Assembly (NCBI RefSeq): GCF_012489685.1
Contig: NC_080042.1
Location: 22,272,150-22,336,149, forward strand
DNA from: Lotus japonicus
Taxonomy: Eukaryota > Streptophyta > Magnoliopsida > Fabales > Fabaceae
Direction of reading: 5' to 3'
DNA: 64,000 nt
In this document: piece after piece, positions 1 to 12,400 of the stretch
Layout: each line of letters starts with the position of its first letter
Numbering within the stretch: the stretch's first letter is position 1
Notes under the pieces: model-generated
What the model was told of the DNA's origin: nothing
The model's input: the letters and a program-made list of their open reading frames with translations, nothing else
The model's database searches: none
Position numbers and translations under genes: made by a program

Positions 1-887
1 GTCCTTGAGGAGCCAGCGCCCTCAAGGATTGTTGAGCAGTCAAGGATGGGGAGTGGGGCAAGGAGATTCAGAAAAGCTTTGTCGTTGGCGGACAAGGATT
101 CCTCGGAAGGATCAGTAATCCCATTGGGCTTTTCCGTCCAGTAAAGAGGGAAAAGGGCGCTCCCGTCCCTAAGGGTGAAGGCCTCCGGATAGGCGGGGTG
201 AACCGCCACTCGAAAGTACTTCCGTGCGAAGGAGGTCTTCGCGTTACTTTTGTGGGGATTCAGGCACTTCCGGCCGGCCCGGGCCTTTAAGGAAATCCAT
301 CCTTTGTTTTTGATGGATTTGGGGTCAACATCGTAGAGGTAGAAGAAACTGGTGGGGGATGGGGCGATGCCAACCGCGGCGCATAAGATTTCAAAGCATC
401 GAATGAAGGCCCAAGCGTTGGGGTGAAGTTGGCAGGGCGCCGTATTGATGTCGCGGAGGACGGTTTGGACAAAAGGCGAAAAAGGGAGCTTGATTCCAAG
501 CTCGCTAAACATGTATTCGTACGCAAAGAAAAAGTGAGATCTCTTTACGTCGCCGTCTAGCTTGTGAGCCCAGGGGCGGTCCTCAGGAAGGCAAATCCAG
601 ATCCTGAGTTTGGCGTTAAACTCGAAATCATTGGACAAGCCACCCAAGGAACCCACGAATTCCACAATGAGGTTGCTATCTTGGAAGATGGAAGGTTGGT
701 CTATGGCCTCATGTTTGGGAGCTACTTGGACTGGAAGGGGCGGAGTGGCGAAGGTTTTTAGTCGGTAAGCAGGGATCTCCGGGACCTCTAAACGGAGGCC
801 GCCGGCTGCGGCGGAATCAGGGTCGCTTTCGGAGGAGGAAGTGGAGTGATTAGGGGAGGTAGGGTTTGAAGCCATTTTAGAAACCAT
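1..887 (-). CDS. Antisense ORF of a Tat-like gypsy retrotransposon, partial
   Basis: An uninterrupted frame runs on the minus strand from ATG at 887 (reading MVSKMASN; a second in-frame ATG is at 875) to the left window edge, about 295 codons without a stop. The N-terminus is Ser/Pro/Thr-rich. The body contains WICLPEDRPWAHKL, FFFAYEYMFSELGIKLPFSP and YLYDVDPKSIKNKGW, a pattern I recognise from proteins annotated in plant genomes as 'putative gypsy type transposon' (PF04195-like). Established knowledge: in Tat-lineage elements such as Grande such a frame lies antisense between pol and the 3' LTR. Here a candidate plus-strand LTR follows, which fits. Function is unknown. The C-terminus lies outside the window. 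Family assignment is from memory of motifs and not from a search. Confidence 0.7.
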   Translation of the reverse strand, partial: MVSKMASNPTSPNHSTSSSESDPDSAAAGGLRLEVPEIPAYRLKTFATPPLPVQVAPKHEAIDQPSIFQDSNLIVEFVGSLGGLSNDFEFNAKLRIWICLPEDRPWAHKLDGDVKRSHFFFAYEYMFSELGIKLPFSPFVQTVLRDINTAPCQLHPNAWAFIRCFEILCAAVGIAPSPTSFFYLYDVDPKSIKNKGWISLKARAGRKCLNPHKSNAKTSFARKYFRVAVHPAYPEAFTLRDGSALFPLYWTEKPNGITDPSEESLSANDKAFLNLLAPLPILDCSTILEGAGSSR

Positions 888-1520
888 CGAAGTGGAAGAC
901 AGGAGAAGATGAGTATGTATATGATGCAAAGATAAGGGCAGTAAGACTCACCGGAGTAAGATGTGAAGAGTGGGTAGCGGAAGGGGTGATAAGCGATGGC
1001 TCCGGAACGGAAGTTGGCAGAAGGAGTCTGGTAAGCGATTAGGGAGGTAAAGAGGGGTTTCGGAAAGGGATGATTGTAGGGAAGAAGGGTTTTTATAGGG
1101 AAAGGGGGGGTCTGGAAGGGTGACGCGTGTTGGACGCGTGTGGAAGGTTGGAAGTCATGATGGTTTTTGGGGAAGTGGGTTGCGTGTAATGGGGAGTTAT
1201 TGCGCACGATGGGACGGTTATGAAAAGTGAAGTGACGTTTCCGGAGAAAAAGGGAAATTGATGTAATTGACGCATCACGTGGGGCAGTTGAGGATTCGAA
1301 GGGTTTTTGAAATAGGGAAAAGCGCGAAAGGCCTCGCCACTATAATAGCCAAACATCATCGCCCGATAGGTGATACCAGCAACAAAGTTTAGTCGCTCGT
1401 CGGGAATACTGCCAATCAGCGTTTGGGTGATCGGCACGTGACCAATGCCTGCCACCTTTCCCGCCGGTAGACGATCATGCACCTGTTCCAGCTGACCGCC
1501 AGTACGGAGCGATCGCTCTC

Positions 1521-1600
1521 GCCGCTTGTGGACTTGTGGACTTGTCGGCTCAGGTCGCTCGCCGCTTGTGGACTTGTGGACTTGTCAGCTCAGGTTGCTC
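1521..1600. repeat. Two tandem 40-bp units
   Basis: The block starting GCCGCTTGTGGACTTGTGG at 1521 is repeated at 1561 with two or so substitutions. Inside each unit GTGGACTT is itself doubled. It lies in the candidate LTR upstream of the TATA box. Confidence 0.85.
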
Positions 1601-1796
1601 GCCAAGTCAGTGGACTGGATGACTAAAGATGCTAGTTTCCTTTTGCTCACGCCATATTGGCGACATAGTTTGCTTTTCTTTTCTTAAGCCATGTTGGCAG
1701 CTCAAATCCCAGTGTATTATAACACATGAAAAGGCATTTAAAAGACACACTTAGCTCTCATACTTCGAGCTCGGTGTCTTGTGGACTAGTGGACTG

Positions 1797-1851
1797 GGCG
1801 AGCCCCTAGAGGGGCAACGCCCAGCATGTAGCCCGCCCCGAGGCGGGGCCC
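1797..1851. repeat. Two adjacent GC-rich hairpins
   Basis: GCCCC TAGA GGGGC flanked by GGGCG/CGCCC forms one hairpin. GCCCCGCC-like arms around TCGG form a second hairpin immediately after. They lie about 65-115 bp upstream of the TATA box at 1914. Confidence 0.7.
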
Positions 1852-1913
1852 TGACCTTAAATTGGGCCTTGATCTCGGAGGCCCAATTGGCCCAATGGGT
1901 AGTACCCAAGCTC

Positions 1914-1923
1914 TATAAATAGG
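1914..1923 (+). promoter_or_regulatory. TATA box of candidate LTR
   Basis: TATAAATAGG in a GC-richer context, followed by an AT/CT-rich leader. It fits an LTR promoter driving plus-strand transcription. Confidence 0.6.
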
Positions 1924-2071
1924 AGGTAGTTATCAGTTGTAAGGGACTTTTGCTCATTTTGATGAAATAACACATAAAATTCAGCATTCTCTCTCTCATT
2001 CTCATTCCCTCTTAGCACAATCTCACTACCCCTAGGTACTATACCTCTCTTCAATGTTCATTCCCTGAACA

Positions 2072-3063
2072 GAAGAGTTAATGGAAAATAACGTCTATTC
2101 CCATGAAAATAATGTAAGATTCCTCTCTTCCACATGAGAATACAAATTATAGAAATCATGTGTAGGTTACATGCTTGAGAATCCTTCACACCCAGAATAA
2201 ATTTTTTAAAATTTATATCAAACCTGAGAATTGAATGTTACATTCTCAACTTCACATTCTCAACTTCACACTCCCATAAATATTTTGAGATGTCACTCTA
2301 GCAATTATCATAGAGCACGAGAAATTATTATTAGAAGGAATTAGGTAACACCGGAACATGAGACCATAAAAACTGTTCCGTAAAGTTTAGGAATGATTTT
2401 CGTGTCTATGACTACACTATTGAACTTTTGTTAGAAGAAAAAATGTTGTAGTGTTTACACATCCATAAAAATGATTAGTTAATTGTGTAAAAAAAGTTAC
2501 ATTAGTACATGTAATTTGTTCTCTTATTTTTTATACAATACAATTAATCATTTAAATCATAGTTCATTAGTAATATTTTGCTAAATGTATGAAAAAAATA
2601 ATTAGTAAAAAATATCAAATGAACTGTATGAATTTACCCACAATTCGGACTCTATTCACGGCTTTCCTAATGATCATTCAATAATACTGTTTTCAAAGTA
2701 TAAATCAAACAAGGGAAATGGCTTCCTTTATTAGCTAATGGCTCCCCACATGAATCTAGTTGTTTTTTGGTCCAAGTGCAGGGAATCTAAAGACTAAGAA
2801 ACTAATGAACTATGTAACTGAATAAGGAAAAAGTTGTTGACCAGAAAAAAAAAACAACAAAAGGAAAAAATTACTTATGTTATATGTTATTTCACTCCAC
2901 TTATGTTATTTCATTAATTACAATATCATTTACCAAATTAATTAGAAAATCAATATTCTTGTTTTTTTACAAGTGGAAGTCTAATTACAAAATCAATATA
3001 ATGAAAGGTATATATTAATAAAAGGTGATGAATATGTCAAAAGAAAAAACCGATGTATCAAAT
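2072..3063. other. AT-rich intergenic DNA
   Basis: No coding frame, tRNA or clear repeat boundary is visible. The sequence is AT-rich, with scattered poly-A/T runs. Confidence 0.6.
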
Positions 3064-3075
3064 GACTTTTGTGTC

Positions 3076-3224
3076 CCCGAGGGTTAGCTCAAGTGGTAAG
3101 AGCTAGGGGACATAAGGGTTGGGGAGGGGAAGGTCCAGGGTTCGAATCCTGGAAGAGAAATTTGAAGGAATTTTCTAACTTACTAACAACTAACCATTAA
3201 CATTTGCCTATAAAAAAAGAAAAA
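3076..3224 (+). mobile_element. tRNA-derived SINE with 12-bp target duplication
   Basis: An A-box-like segment (TTAGCTCAAGTGGTAAGAGC) is followed about 50 bp later by a perfect B box (GGTTCGAATCC). Then come a tRNA-unrelated body and an A-rich tail (TAAAAAAAGAAAAA). The insertion is bracketed by the identical 12-mer GACTTTTGTGTC at 3064-3075 and 3225-3236. The length of about 149 bp, pol III boxes, A-rich tail and target duplication together are diagnostic of a SINE rather than a functional tRNA gene. The intact duplication suggests it is fairly young. It lies about 180 bp upstream of the cystinosin start codon. Confidence 0.9.
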
Positions 3225-3416
3225 GACTTTTGTGTCAATAGTTAAGATTAAAAATTAATGTATTTATCTTCATATTATTATTCAAATTAAAAAATTATAA
3301 CTAATAAGTGAAAAGGACTTATTTATTTTTAAAATCACATGATTTTATAATATCAATTGGTTGAAATTTGATTGCTTCAAGGTGACCCACTTGCTAGAAA
3401 CAGAGACAGTACTGAA

Positions 3417-6400
3417 ATGGCTCCATGGAATTCATTTCCATTAGAGGTGATCTACCAAATATTGGGTTGGTCAGCTTTCGTTTCATGGACTGTTTGTGCC
3501 TACCCTCAAGTCATCTTGAATTTTCGTAGGAAAAGGTTTGTTTGTTTGTTTTCTATTTCATTATCTTTTATGTTGTTAATTATTCATAGAAATTAAATTA
3601 GATGTTGTTTTTTTATATTGTTACTTACTCGATTATTTTTATTTATTTATTAAAATCAGTGTCGTGGGCTTAAGCTTAGATTATGAGATTCTGAATTTCA
3701 CGAAGCACTGGTCATATCTGATATACAATGCTTCCCTCTTCTTTAGTCCAGCAATTCAGAAACAGTATTTCAACAAGTATGGGTATGCACAGGTATAGAT
3801 ACAACCTTCTGTTTATCTTCAAGTATTGTAGATACTGCTAAATGACTGATAAGTGATAACCCAATCTGTATATGTTTTCGCTTGGGACACATGTGCTGGT
3901 TGAGTTGTTTATTTTCTGCTGGGGCTGTAGAGTGGCAAGGGGCGTGTGTGGTCTTGGCACATTAGGTGGCTGAATATATATATGGGGCTTTGTTTTAAAT
4001 GTCTTTTTGCTTTCTCAGCGTGGGTGGTACCAAGATCTTAGTTAGTTTGAGACAGAGATTTCTATCTATGGTATATTTTGGTAATTGTTATTGTCACCCC
4101 CGTCATCTATTTCCATCCCGTCATATCTTTGAAACCCCAAAACACCTTTAGACATTATTGCCTACACACTTCATAACTGCGTAGTACCCTCACTATGGAA
4201 CCACGTTGATCACTCACTTAATAAGTGCGTGTACTACACTTTAAAGTGCGTTATCGGCTAAGTCAAAACTGCAACTGATGCATAATCAGAAATAACAACT
4301 TTGTCAAACTCTCAATTCTCAATTAAAGCACATGTTACACACTAATTTGACCGTTAATTCCTATGGTTATCCATTAATTCCTATGACAACTTGAGATTCT
4401 ATAAATAGACAACTTTTTCACACAATTCATCATCCATTCTTTCTACACTTCGTCCACTCTTTCTCCATTTAAGATGGTGCTCAATTAGGCTGATAGGTTG
4501 CACATTGAGGTCTCTCTGTAATGCCTTTGAAGTAGGTAAATCCTAAACCTGTTAGGAAATCCAAGTTTGAATTAACCAAACAATTTATTCTTAAACGGGT
4601 TAAGGGTTGCAACTTGTAACAGAATTACCAACAAGTTTAAGGATTAACTGGTTGGGTGGGAATTCAAACTTGAAATTTCCAACAAGTTTGAGATTTCACA
4701 TGTTTCAAAGGCTCTGTAGAGAGTCCTTAATGAGCAACAATTGAGCTCATTTGAGCACTGTCCTTAATGCTTCAATCAGCTGGGAACTGAATGTTGCTGG
4801 GAATTTAGCTCATGAATAAAAATCAAGCCTTTTGCTACCCGTTTCAATTGTACTAGATTACCTATGGGATTTTTAGTAGTTCAATGAGATTTGTAGTAGT
4901 TTTCTTATGATTAATAAATGAGAATTTTGTTCTACTTCAGTTTTTTATCACCTTGTTTATGTTATTGGGTCTTTCTGTCAAGTGTTTCTGTTAATTTCAC
5001 ACACATCTAACTACGTTAACTACGCACTTACAAGTCCGCGTACTACGCACTTATAACTGCGTAGCAATTGTATACGTACTCCATAGTGCGTGTACTACAC
5101 ACTTATAACTGCGAAGAAATTCTTAACGCACTTCTAAGTGAATTACCTACGCACCTGCAAGTGCGAGTATACCAGAAACCGACACATAAATAGAAGCAAA
5201 CTTAATCGAGGGCAGTACCTTGGGGTGGCGTAGATAGGGGCGGTGTCGACCTCCAATGGCGGTAATAGGGGCGGCGGCGACATCAGCGATGGAGATAGGG
5301 GCGGCGGGGGGAGGTGACCAGTGCAAATGGGCGGAGAAATTAAGTATTGTGGAAATTGAGAGAAAGTATGGGAAAGATGAGAGAATGTATGAGGAAGAAG
5401 GGGTGGTGGGAGGAAGGGGACGGAAAGGGAAAGTTTTTATTTTAAAGGTGTATTTAAGACTATTCGCCATTTTTTGAAGGGTGGAATTAGATGACGTGGG
5501 GTTCCAATAACAATTATCGTCTATTTTCTGTTCTTCTAGATTTCTTGTGTAGTTGTGTCCTTGTGGTTGGCTACTTTTCCTTACCCTTTGTTGATGTACT
5601 TAGGGTTCTAACACTCCCTTGCACTAACTTAAATTATTTGTCCTATATATACATATGAAAATGAGGTAACCAGAAGAAGATACATTTTATATATCATATA
5701 AATTATAGAAGAAGATAAATTTTTTTTTTGAAAGCAAAAATTTATATTAGGTACATATTCAATAGTACAAACAACACTCAACAAAGTGACATTAATCCCC
5801 TTCAATAATACATAAGAAAACCTAAAATCAAAAATTGCTATGGTGCACCCACAAGTAAAACTTTCGAAACACAGCACTTATTAAACACTTGCACAAATTG
5901 CAAGATAAACCCCAAGCAACATCGAAACCAAACGACCAAAACGAGGAGGAGCAACTATCAGGGACCGAGAAGCAGTGAAGCCCCATAACCCAGCAAAAGA
6001 TAGAGCTCATCTGATCTCATCATTGGAGGGGACGCAAATCAAGACAAATCATCAACTAGGAAGCGAAAGCACAAAAACCTACCAAGAGATCAGCTGCGCT
6101 ACTCATTCGGCCGAACAACGAGTTCAGAGCAAAATCACAACCACCTAAACCCATAAAACCCAGAACTACCGCCGCCAACCTCAACATAACCAGCCTAAAA
6201 CTGCCACTGTTGACCCCTTGGCAATACATCTCATCAAGCAAGATCATTGAAAAACCCATGTGGCATAAACATAAAACCAATGTAGTCCACGGGCAAAACA
6301 TGCCATATTCTTCTAATCGAGGACCAAAATAAATAGTGTGGACACTTGCCTTTGTCCTTTGAAAGAAAAAGTTACGTCGCCACTAACAGTCATTGGATCA

Positions 6401-9400
6401 GATCAGGACCCAAAAACCAAGGCCGGCACCAACCTCCAAAAGAGAGGAAGGAGCGAATGACAGAACAAAGGGTGGCTTTAAGAGAGAGAAGTTGTCGAAG
6501 GGGCGCGAAACCAAGCCGCAGCAACCCAAGGGAGAAACGGAAAAACAAAAGACGCGCACAACCCAGATCGGCTGATCTAGAGCTTCGCCGCCGTGACAGG
6601 AAGAGGAATCAGCAAGGGCAGCCCCACCACCTTATTGAAAGCAAAAGAGACAACCCGAGATGCCAAACACAGCTGAAAGCATGGTCACCGGATCTCTGAA
6701 AAGTTGAGAGCAAAAACAGCAAAGCAAGAAAAGTAGGGGTTGTCGCCGCGCACAGTGGCGGCGCGGCGGTCACCCAAGGAAACTAGGTTAGCAAAATTAA
6801 AAGGGATAGATTTTATATATCATACAAGTTACAAATTACAGATAGATTTATTATCATACAAGTTATGTTCTTTTTTTTTTCTTCTTTGTCTCGATAATTG
6901 ACATTTACTTTGACATTCGCTTATCAACACTATTACATTTATTGGTTGAAATTTATGCAAATGTTTATTTATTTATATGAAACCACTTCCAATTTGTGGG
7001 GTCTATATGAATTTTAACCATTAAAAAACAGTGTTTAAAAGGGAATATTAATAGCATTTTTCTTGTGTCACTATAAATTGATAAGAGTGAAAAAAGATTT
7101 TTTATGCTCTTTTTAATAAAAGAAAGAGTTAAGTAAGTTCTAAATTAGATGAGAAAAATACCACCACATGTGTAGATTAACTGACACAAATTTATTCTAA
7201 TTTAACCATACATATCCGAGTTTTGTGGTTAAAAAATAGAGAAAGATAAATAAATTAGGAAAAATTAAATTTAAGATTTTTTTTTACTTAAAATTCAACA
7301 TCCCACCACATGCAGCTTTTCTTTTTCTTTCTTCTTTGCTTCTCTATGCCATCAACAAGGAAGGAAAAATAAAAAATGTTTCTTTAACATCTCTCCACCT
7401 CCAAGGTGGAGAAAGAAAGTGAGCGATGAGAGGAATAAGAAGAGAAAATAAGTGAAAATGAGATGAGAGAGAAAGTTGAGTGAATATATCATAACTCATC
7501 TCTTATTAATTATGCAGATGATTCCAGTAGCTGCTAATGATGTTGCTTTCTCCACTCATTCAGTCATAATGAATTTAATTATACTGTCCCAAATTGTAAT
7601 CTATGAAGTAAGTACTATATATTATAAACAACAAAGTTGTTCTTTTTCTTTTTCCTCTAGTGTTACCATATAATGCTTTGACTTGTTTTCCAGCGTGGAA
7701 ATCAGAAATTCTCCAAATACGCCATTGCATTAGTTGCTGCTGCGTGGTTCAGTGCTGCTGTTTGTTTCTTCATAGCATTGCCTACCCAGTCTTGGCTTTG
7801 GCTAATCTCCATCTTCAAGCAAGTTTTCACTCTTAATATGATTAAATATATTTTAAACCACCCACAAGTTTTTGAAGTTTCCATTAAGTGTCCTTGAAAT
7901 TTGAATTATTTTTAACTGTCTATGTTGTGTTGCGGTGGTATCATACATATTGATTTTGACACTCAGAAGTTTCTACATGGAATTTTGGACCAATTATTGA
8001 GGAATTTTTAAACATGCACTGAAGTGTCCCATTGAGTAGTTTATATTAATTTGAATATCCTGTTGTATTGATTTGCAGCCAATGCAGTCAAGTTTTGTGA
8101 TGAACTCACAGAAATGCTACTGGTTTATTGAAGAAAACAGAGACTCAATCCTCAAGTACTGAGGTTGAGTTCTCAGGAATTACACAGAAGAATCAAGAAC
8201 ACTAACAAGAACCCTAGCCTCTGGAATTCGAGATCCAGAATCTCCCAAATCCTAACCAACTGAATAACTACCTGTAACTTCCCCCTTTCCCTTATTTATA
8301 CTACTCAGTAGTTCTAACAGAATCACAACTATTAACAGAATTAGCCAGCTGTACTCTAACAGAAACAACTAACCATGCCAGCTGTTTATTAACAGATCAA
8401 CTAACAATAACAGTCACACTAAGTTGTGACTTTCCTCTTGTTTCTTCTCTCATACACCTTCTTAATTGAAGGTCTATGCTCATCAATACCCCCCCCCCTA
8501 AAAGTTTCACCTTGTCCTCAAGGGGGAAATCAAGAAAAGCTTCATGGAGCTGGGCAGCAGATTCCCAACTGTTCTCACAAGCAGGTAAAGAGTGCCACTG
8601 AATTAGCACCTCAATCTGGCCCATTGTGGTTTCCCTAACAGCCAGCACTGATTCAGGTTCCAACAAGAGCTCATGATCTTCATTCAAGGCTGCTGGGAGA
8701 GGTTGAGGCTGAAAATTAGTCCCCACAGCCTTCTTGAGGAGAGAGACATGAAAGACAGGATGCACTCTACTGTGAGCTGGTAGCTCAAGTCGATAAGCCA
8801 CAGCCCCAATCTTTGCTACAATAGGATAGGGTCCATAATACCTAGGACTCAATTTTTCATTCATTTTCTTGGCCAAAGACCTCCTTCTATAAGGTTGTAA
8901 CTTGAGAAAAACCTCATCACCAATTTGATAATCCACATCCCTCCTCTTCGTATTTGCATATGTCCTCATCATGTCCTGAGATTTTAAAAGATTAGCTCTC
9001 AGATCTGATAGCAGTTCATCCCTCCCCACCTGCAAATCATTTACTGCAGCTATCTTGGAAGGAATTGTAGTCCCTTGAAGAAGCACAGGTGGTTCCCTAC
9101 CATAAAGAGCTTGAAAAGGAGACATTTTGGCAGATCGGTTGTAATTGTTGTTGAACCAAAACTCTGCCCAAGGAAGACAAGTAACCCATTTCCTTGGCCT
9201 GGATCCAGTAAGGCATCTCAGATAAACTTCAAGGCATCTATTGACCACCTCAGTCTGGCCATCAGTTTGAGGATGGTAGGCTGAGCTAAACTTCAGTTGT
9301 GTGCCTGACACTCGGAACAGTTCCTTCCAAAAACTACTGAGAAATAAAGAGTCTCGATCTGAGACTATGGTTGTTGGGAACCCATGAAGTCTCACCACCT

Positions 9401-12400
9401 CATGAAGAAATAAAGCTGCCACTTCAGGAGCTGTAAAAGGGTGCCTTAATGGAATAAAATGAGCATATTTTGTCAGCCTATCCACCGCCACTAAGATTGT
9501 ATCCTTGCCATTAGATTTAGGCAAACCACCAATAAAGTCCATGGACACATTTGTCCAAACCTGAGTAGGTACAGGTAATGGCTGAAGCAGCCCTGCAAGG
9601 GAGAGATTGTCAAATTTGTTTCTTTGACATGTGTCACATTCTGCCACAAAATCTCTTATGTCACTCTTCATCCCTTCCCAATACACCACTGCAGCCATCC
9701 TTCTATAGGTTCTAAAGAACCCTGAATGTCCTCCCAACAAAGAAGCATGAAACTCTTTGCAAAGAATTGGAATCCTAGAAGATTGCTTGGACAGAACCAA
9801 CTTTCCTTTATAAAACAACCTGTGATCCTTCAAAGTATACCCTTTATGAGCCTCAGGATCCACAATCAGATCTTGTACAATGGCCTGTAGCTTGGGATCT
9901 TGAAACATCTCAGTTTGCCACTCCTCAAAGTCATTCACCTTAAGAACTGACAATGCACAATATGAGCTTCTCCTGGACATGGCATCAGCAGCTGAATTGT
10001 CCTTCCCAGGCTTATATTGTATCTCAAAGTCATAACCTGAGAGTTTGGAAATCCATTTGAACTGCCCCTCTCCCACAACCTGTTGCTCAGTAAGGAACTT
10101 CAAACTCTTTTGATCTGTTCTAATTATGAAATGCCTGCCTAAGAGATAATGCCGCCACCTTTGGACAGCTCTGACCACTGCCATTAACTCTCTTTCATAA
10201 ACTGATTTAGCTTGGCTTCTATCTGAGAGTGTAGCACTACAGAAAGCCAGAGGCTTCCCTTCCTGAGTCAAAACTGCTCCTAGACCAGTACCTGAAGCAT
10301 CTGTTTCCAGAACAAAGACCTTGGAAAAATCTGGAACAGCCAAAGTAGGTATCTCTGTCAAAGTGTGCTTAAGAGCTTCAAAAGCCTGTTGGGGACTAGG
10401 TCCCCACTGAAAACTATCTTTTTTCAGTAGCTGTGTCAACGGCCTAGCTATCTTGCCATAATCCTTGACAAACCTTCTATAGTATCCAGTAAGACCTAGA
10501 AATCCCCTTAAGCTCTTCAAGTCTTTAGGGACTGGCCACAACCACATAGCTTCCAATTTCTTTGGATCAGCTGCCACAGTTCCAGCAGATAACACATGTT
10601 CTAGATATTCAATCTGGCCCCTTCCAAACACACTCTTCTTACCATTGATTTTAAGATCATGTTGGTCCATCAATTGCAGAACTTGTGTCAAGTGAACAAC
10701 ATGTTCCTCCATGGTCAAACTGTAAATCAAAATATCATCAAAAAAAACTAGAGCACACTTTCTCAAAACTGGTCTCAGCACCTCATTCATCAGAGACTGA
10801 AAAGTGGAAGGAGCATTGGTGAGGCCAAAGGGCATCACCAAAAACTCATAGTGGCCCTCATGGGTCCTGAATGCTGTCTTTTCCACATCCTCTGCCTTCA
10901 TCATAATTTGATGATATCCTGATTTCAGATCAATTTTGGAAAACACTCTAGCTGGACACATCTCATCTAAGAGTTCATCAATGACTGGAATAGGAAATTT
11001 ATTAGGGACTGTGATTTTGTTCAAAGCCCTATAGTCTACACAAAATCTCCAGCTACCATCTTTCTTCCTAACCAAAATCACTGGACTTGAATATGGACTA
11101 ATACTAGGTCTAATGATTCCAGCATTGAGCATTTCAGCCACTAACTTTTCTATTTCATTTTTTGGTAATGGGGATACCTGTAAGGCCGAATGTTGGGAAT
11201 GGATGCACCTTCTTTCAGATGAATGGCATGGTCATGTCTTCTCTGAGGGGGCAATTCAGTAGGTGCTGCAAACAGTGCTGGAAAATCTGACAAAACTGCC
11301 TTCAACAACTCTGGAGTTTCCTCTGCTTGAGCCACCTCTTTTTCTAACATTTGATATTGAAGCACATATCCCTCTCCCTGCTGTTGAATGGCTTTAACCA
11401 ATGCATTCATGGAAGCTCTCTTCTTCAGCAATTCAGGCTCCCCTTTGAGGACTACCTTTTTATTTCCCAGTTTGAACTTCAAGGTCAGCTCTTCAAAATT
11501 GGCTTTGATGTCCCCCAATCCAGCTAGCCATTCTAGACCAAGCACAACATCCACTTCTCTTAATCCAAACAAAAAGAAATCTTGAGTTACCACAAATCCT
11601 TGAATCTGCACACTGAGATTCTTACACACCCCCTTGCTTTTCACTACAGTCCATCCCCTACTTCTACTGTGTAAGCTGGAGTTTTCGTAATTTGTAACTC
11701 CATTTCTCTTGCCAAGGACTGAGAAATGAAATTATGTGTTGCTCCACAATCTACCAGCACCACTATGTCAGTTCCTTTCAATTTTCCCCAAACCTTGAGA
11801 GATTTCCTTGAAGAAATTCCCTGTATACTGTTTAGTGACAAGTGCTTTAACTCCATAGCTTCCTCAATTTCTTCAGTGAGAGGCTCTAGTGTCTCAATCT
11901 CTTCTTCCTCACCATCATCCCTCAGCAACATTACCCTGAATTGCTTATTCTTACAGATATGGTTTGGTCCAAACTTTTCATCACATCTGAAACACTCCCC
12001 CTTTCTCAACTTTTCCTTCATCTCTTCCCCAGTGAGTTTTCTGTAAACTCCTCCCCTGGCTGGCTTACCTCCTACTTTCTCATTAACACTACCACTAGAT
12101 GATTGCACTGTGCCCTAAGTTACACTACCACTACCACTCTTCTGTCCAGTATCAATTTGCACAGATTTCTGAAAAGTTGTGGATCTAAAAGGTGGTTTGA
12201 AAGAGGAATTATACCTGCTAGTACTGCCAATTCCAGCCTTGCTCACAGCCAGGTTCTTCTGTTCCACCATCAAAGCTTTCTTGACCATGATTGTTAGAGA
12301 TTTGGGCTCATAGAGCTTGATTTCTGCTGCAATTTCCTCCTTGAGTCCATTAACAAAAATATCCATGTAATGCTCTTCGTCAATTCCCTTGAGCATTCCT

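Larger units (their letters stand above)
1120..2071 (+). repeat. Candidate 3' LTR of the Tat-like element
   Basis: A purine tract (AGGGAAAGGGGGGG, about 1096-1110) precedes a TG at 1120. A TATA box at 1914 is followed by a pyrimidine-rich stretch with CATTTTGATGAAATAACAC, typical of plant LTR R/U5 regions, and the stretch ends in GAACA at 2071. The other LTR is outside the window, so both edges are inferred and no target duplication can be tested. Confidence 0.45.

Noticed and set aside
788..1207. Minus-strand ORF overlapping the aORF start
   Set aside because: Different frame, Pro-rich low-complexity, no conserved motif; leader of the antisense ORF.
3076..3160. A tRNA gene
   Set aside because: A and B boxes are present, but no cloverleaf acceptor pairing is evident, and an A-rich tail and target duplication show it is a SINE.
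5147..5477. Overlapping ORFs on both strands
   Set aside because: Produced by GGCGGC-type low complexity in the candidate TIR element; no family pattern.
6346..6699. Basic ORF of 117 codons
   Set aside because: Arg/Lys/Pro-rich translation of a LINE-like leader, overlapped by another frame; no recognisable domain.
11726..12046. Plus-strand ORF over the gag-protease region
   Set aside because: Shadow of the minus-strand protease frame.
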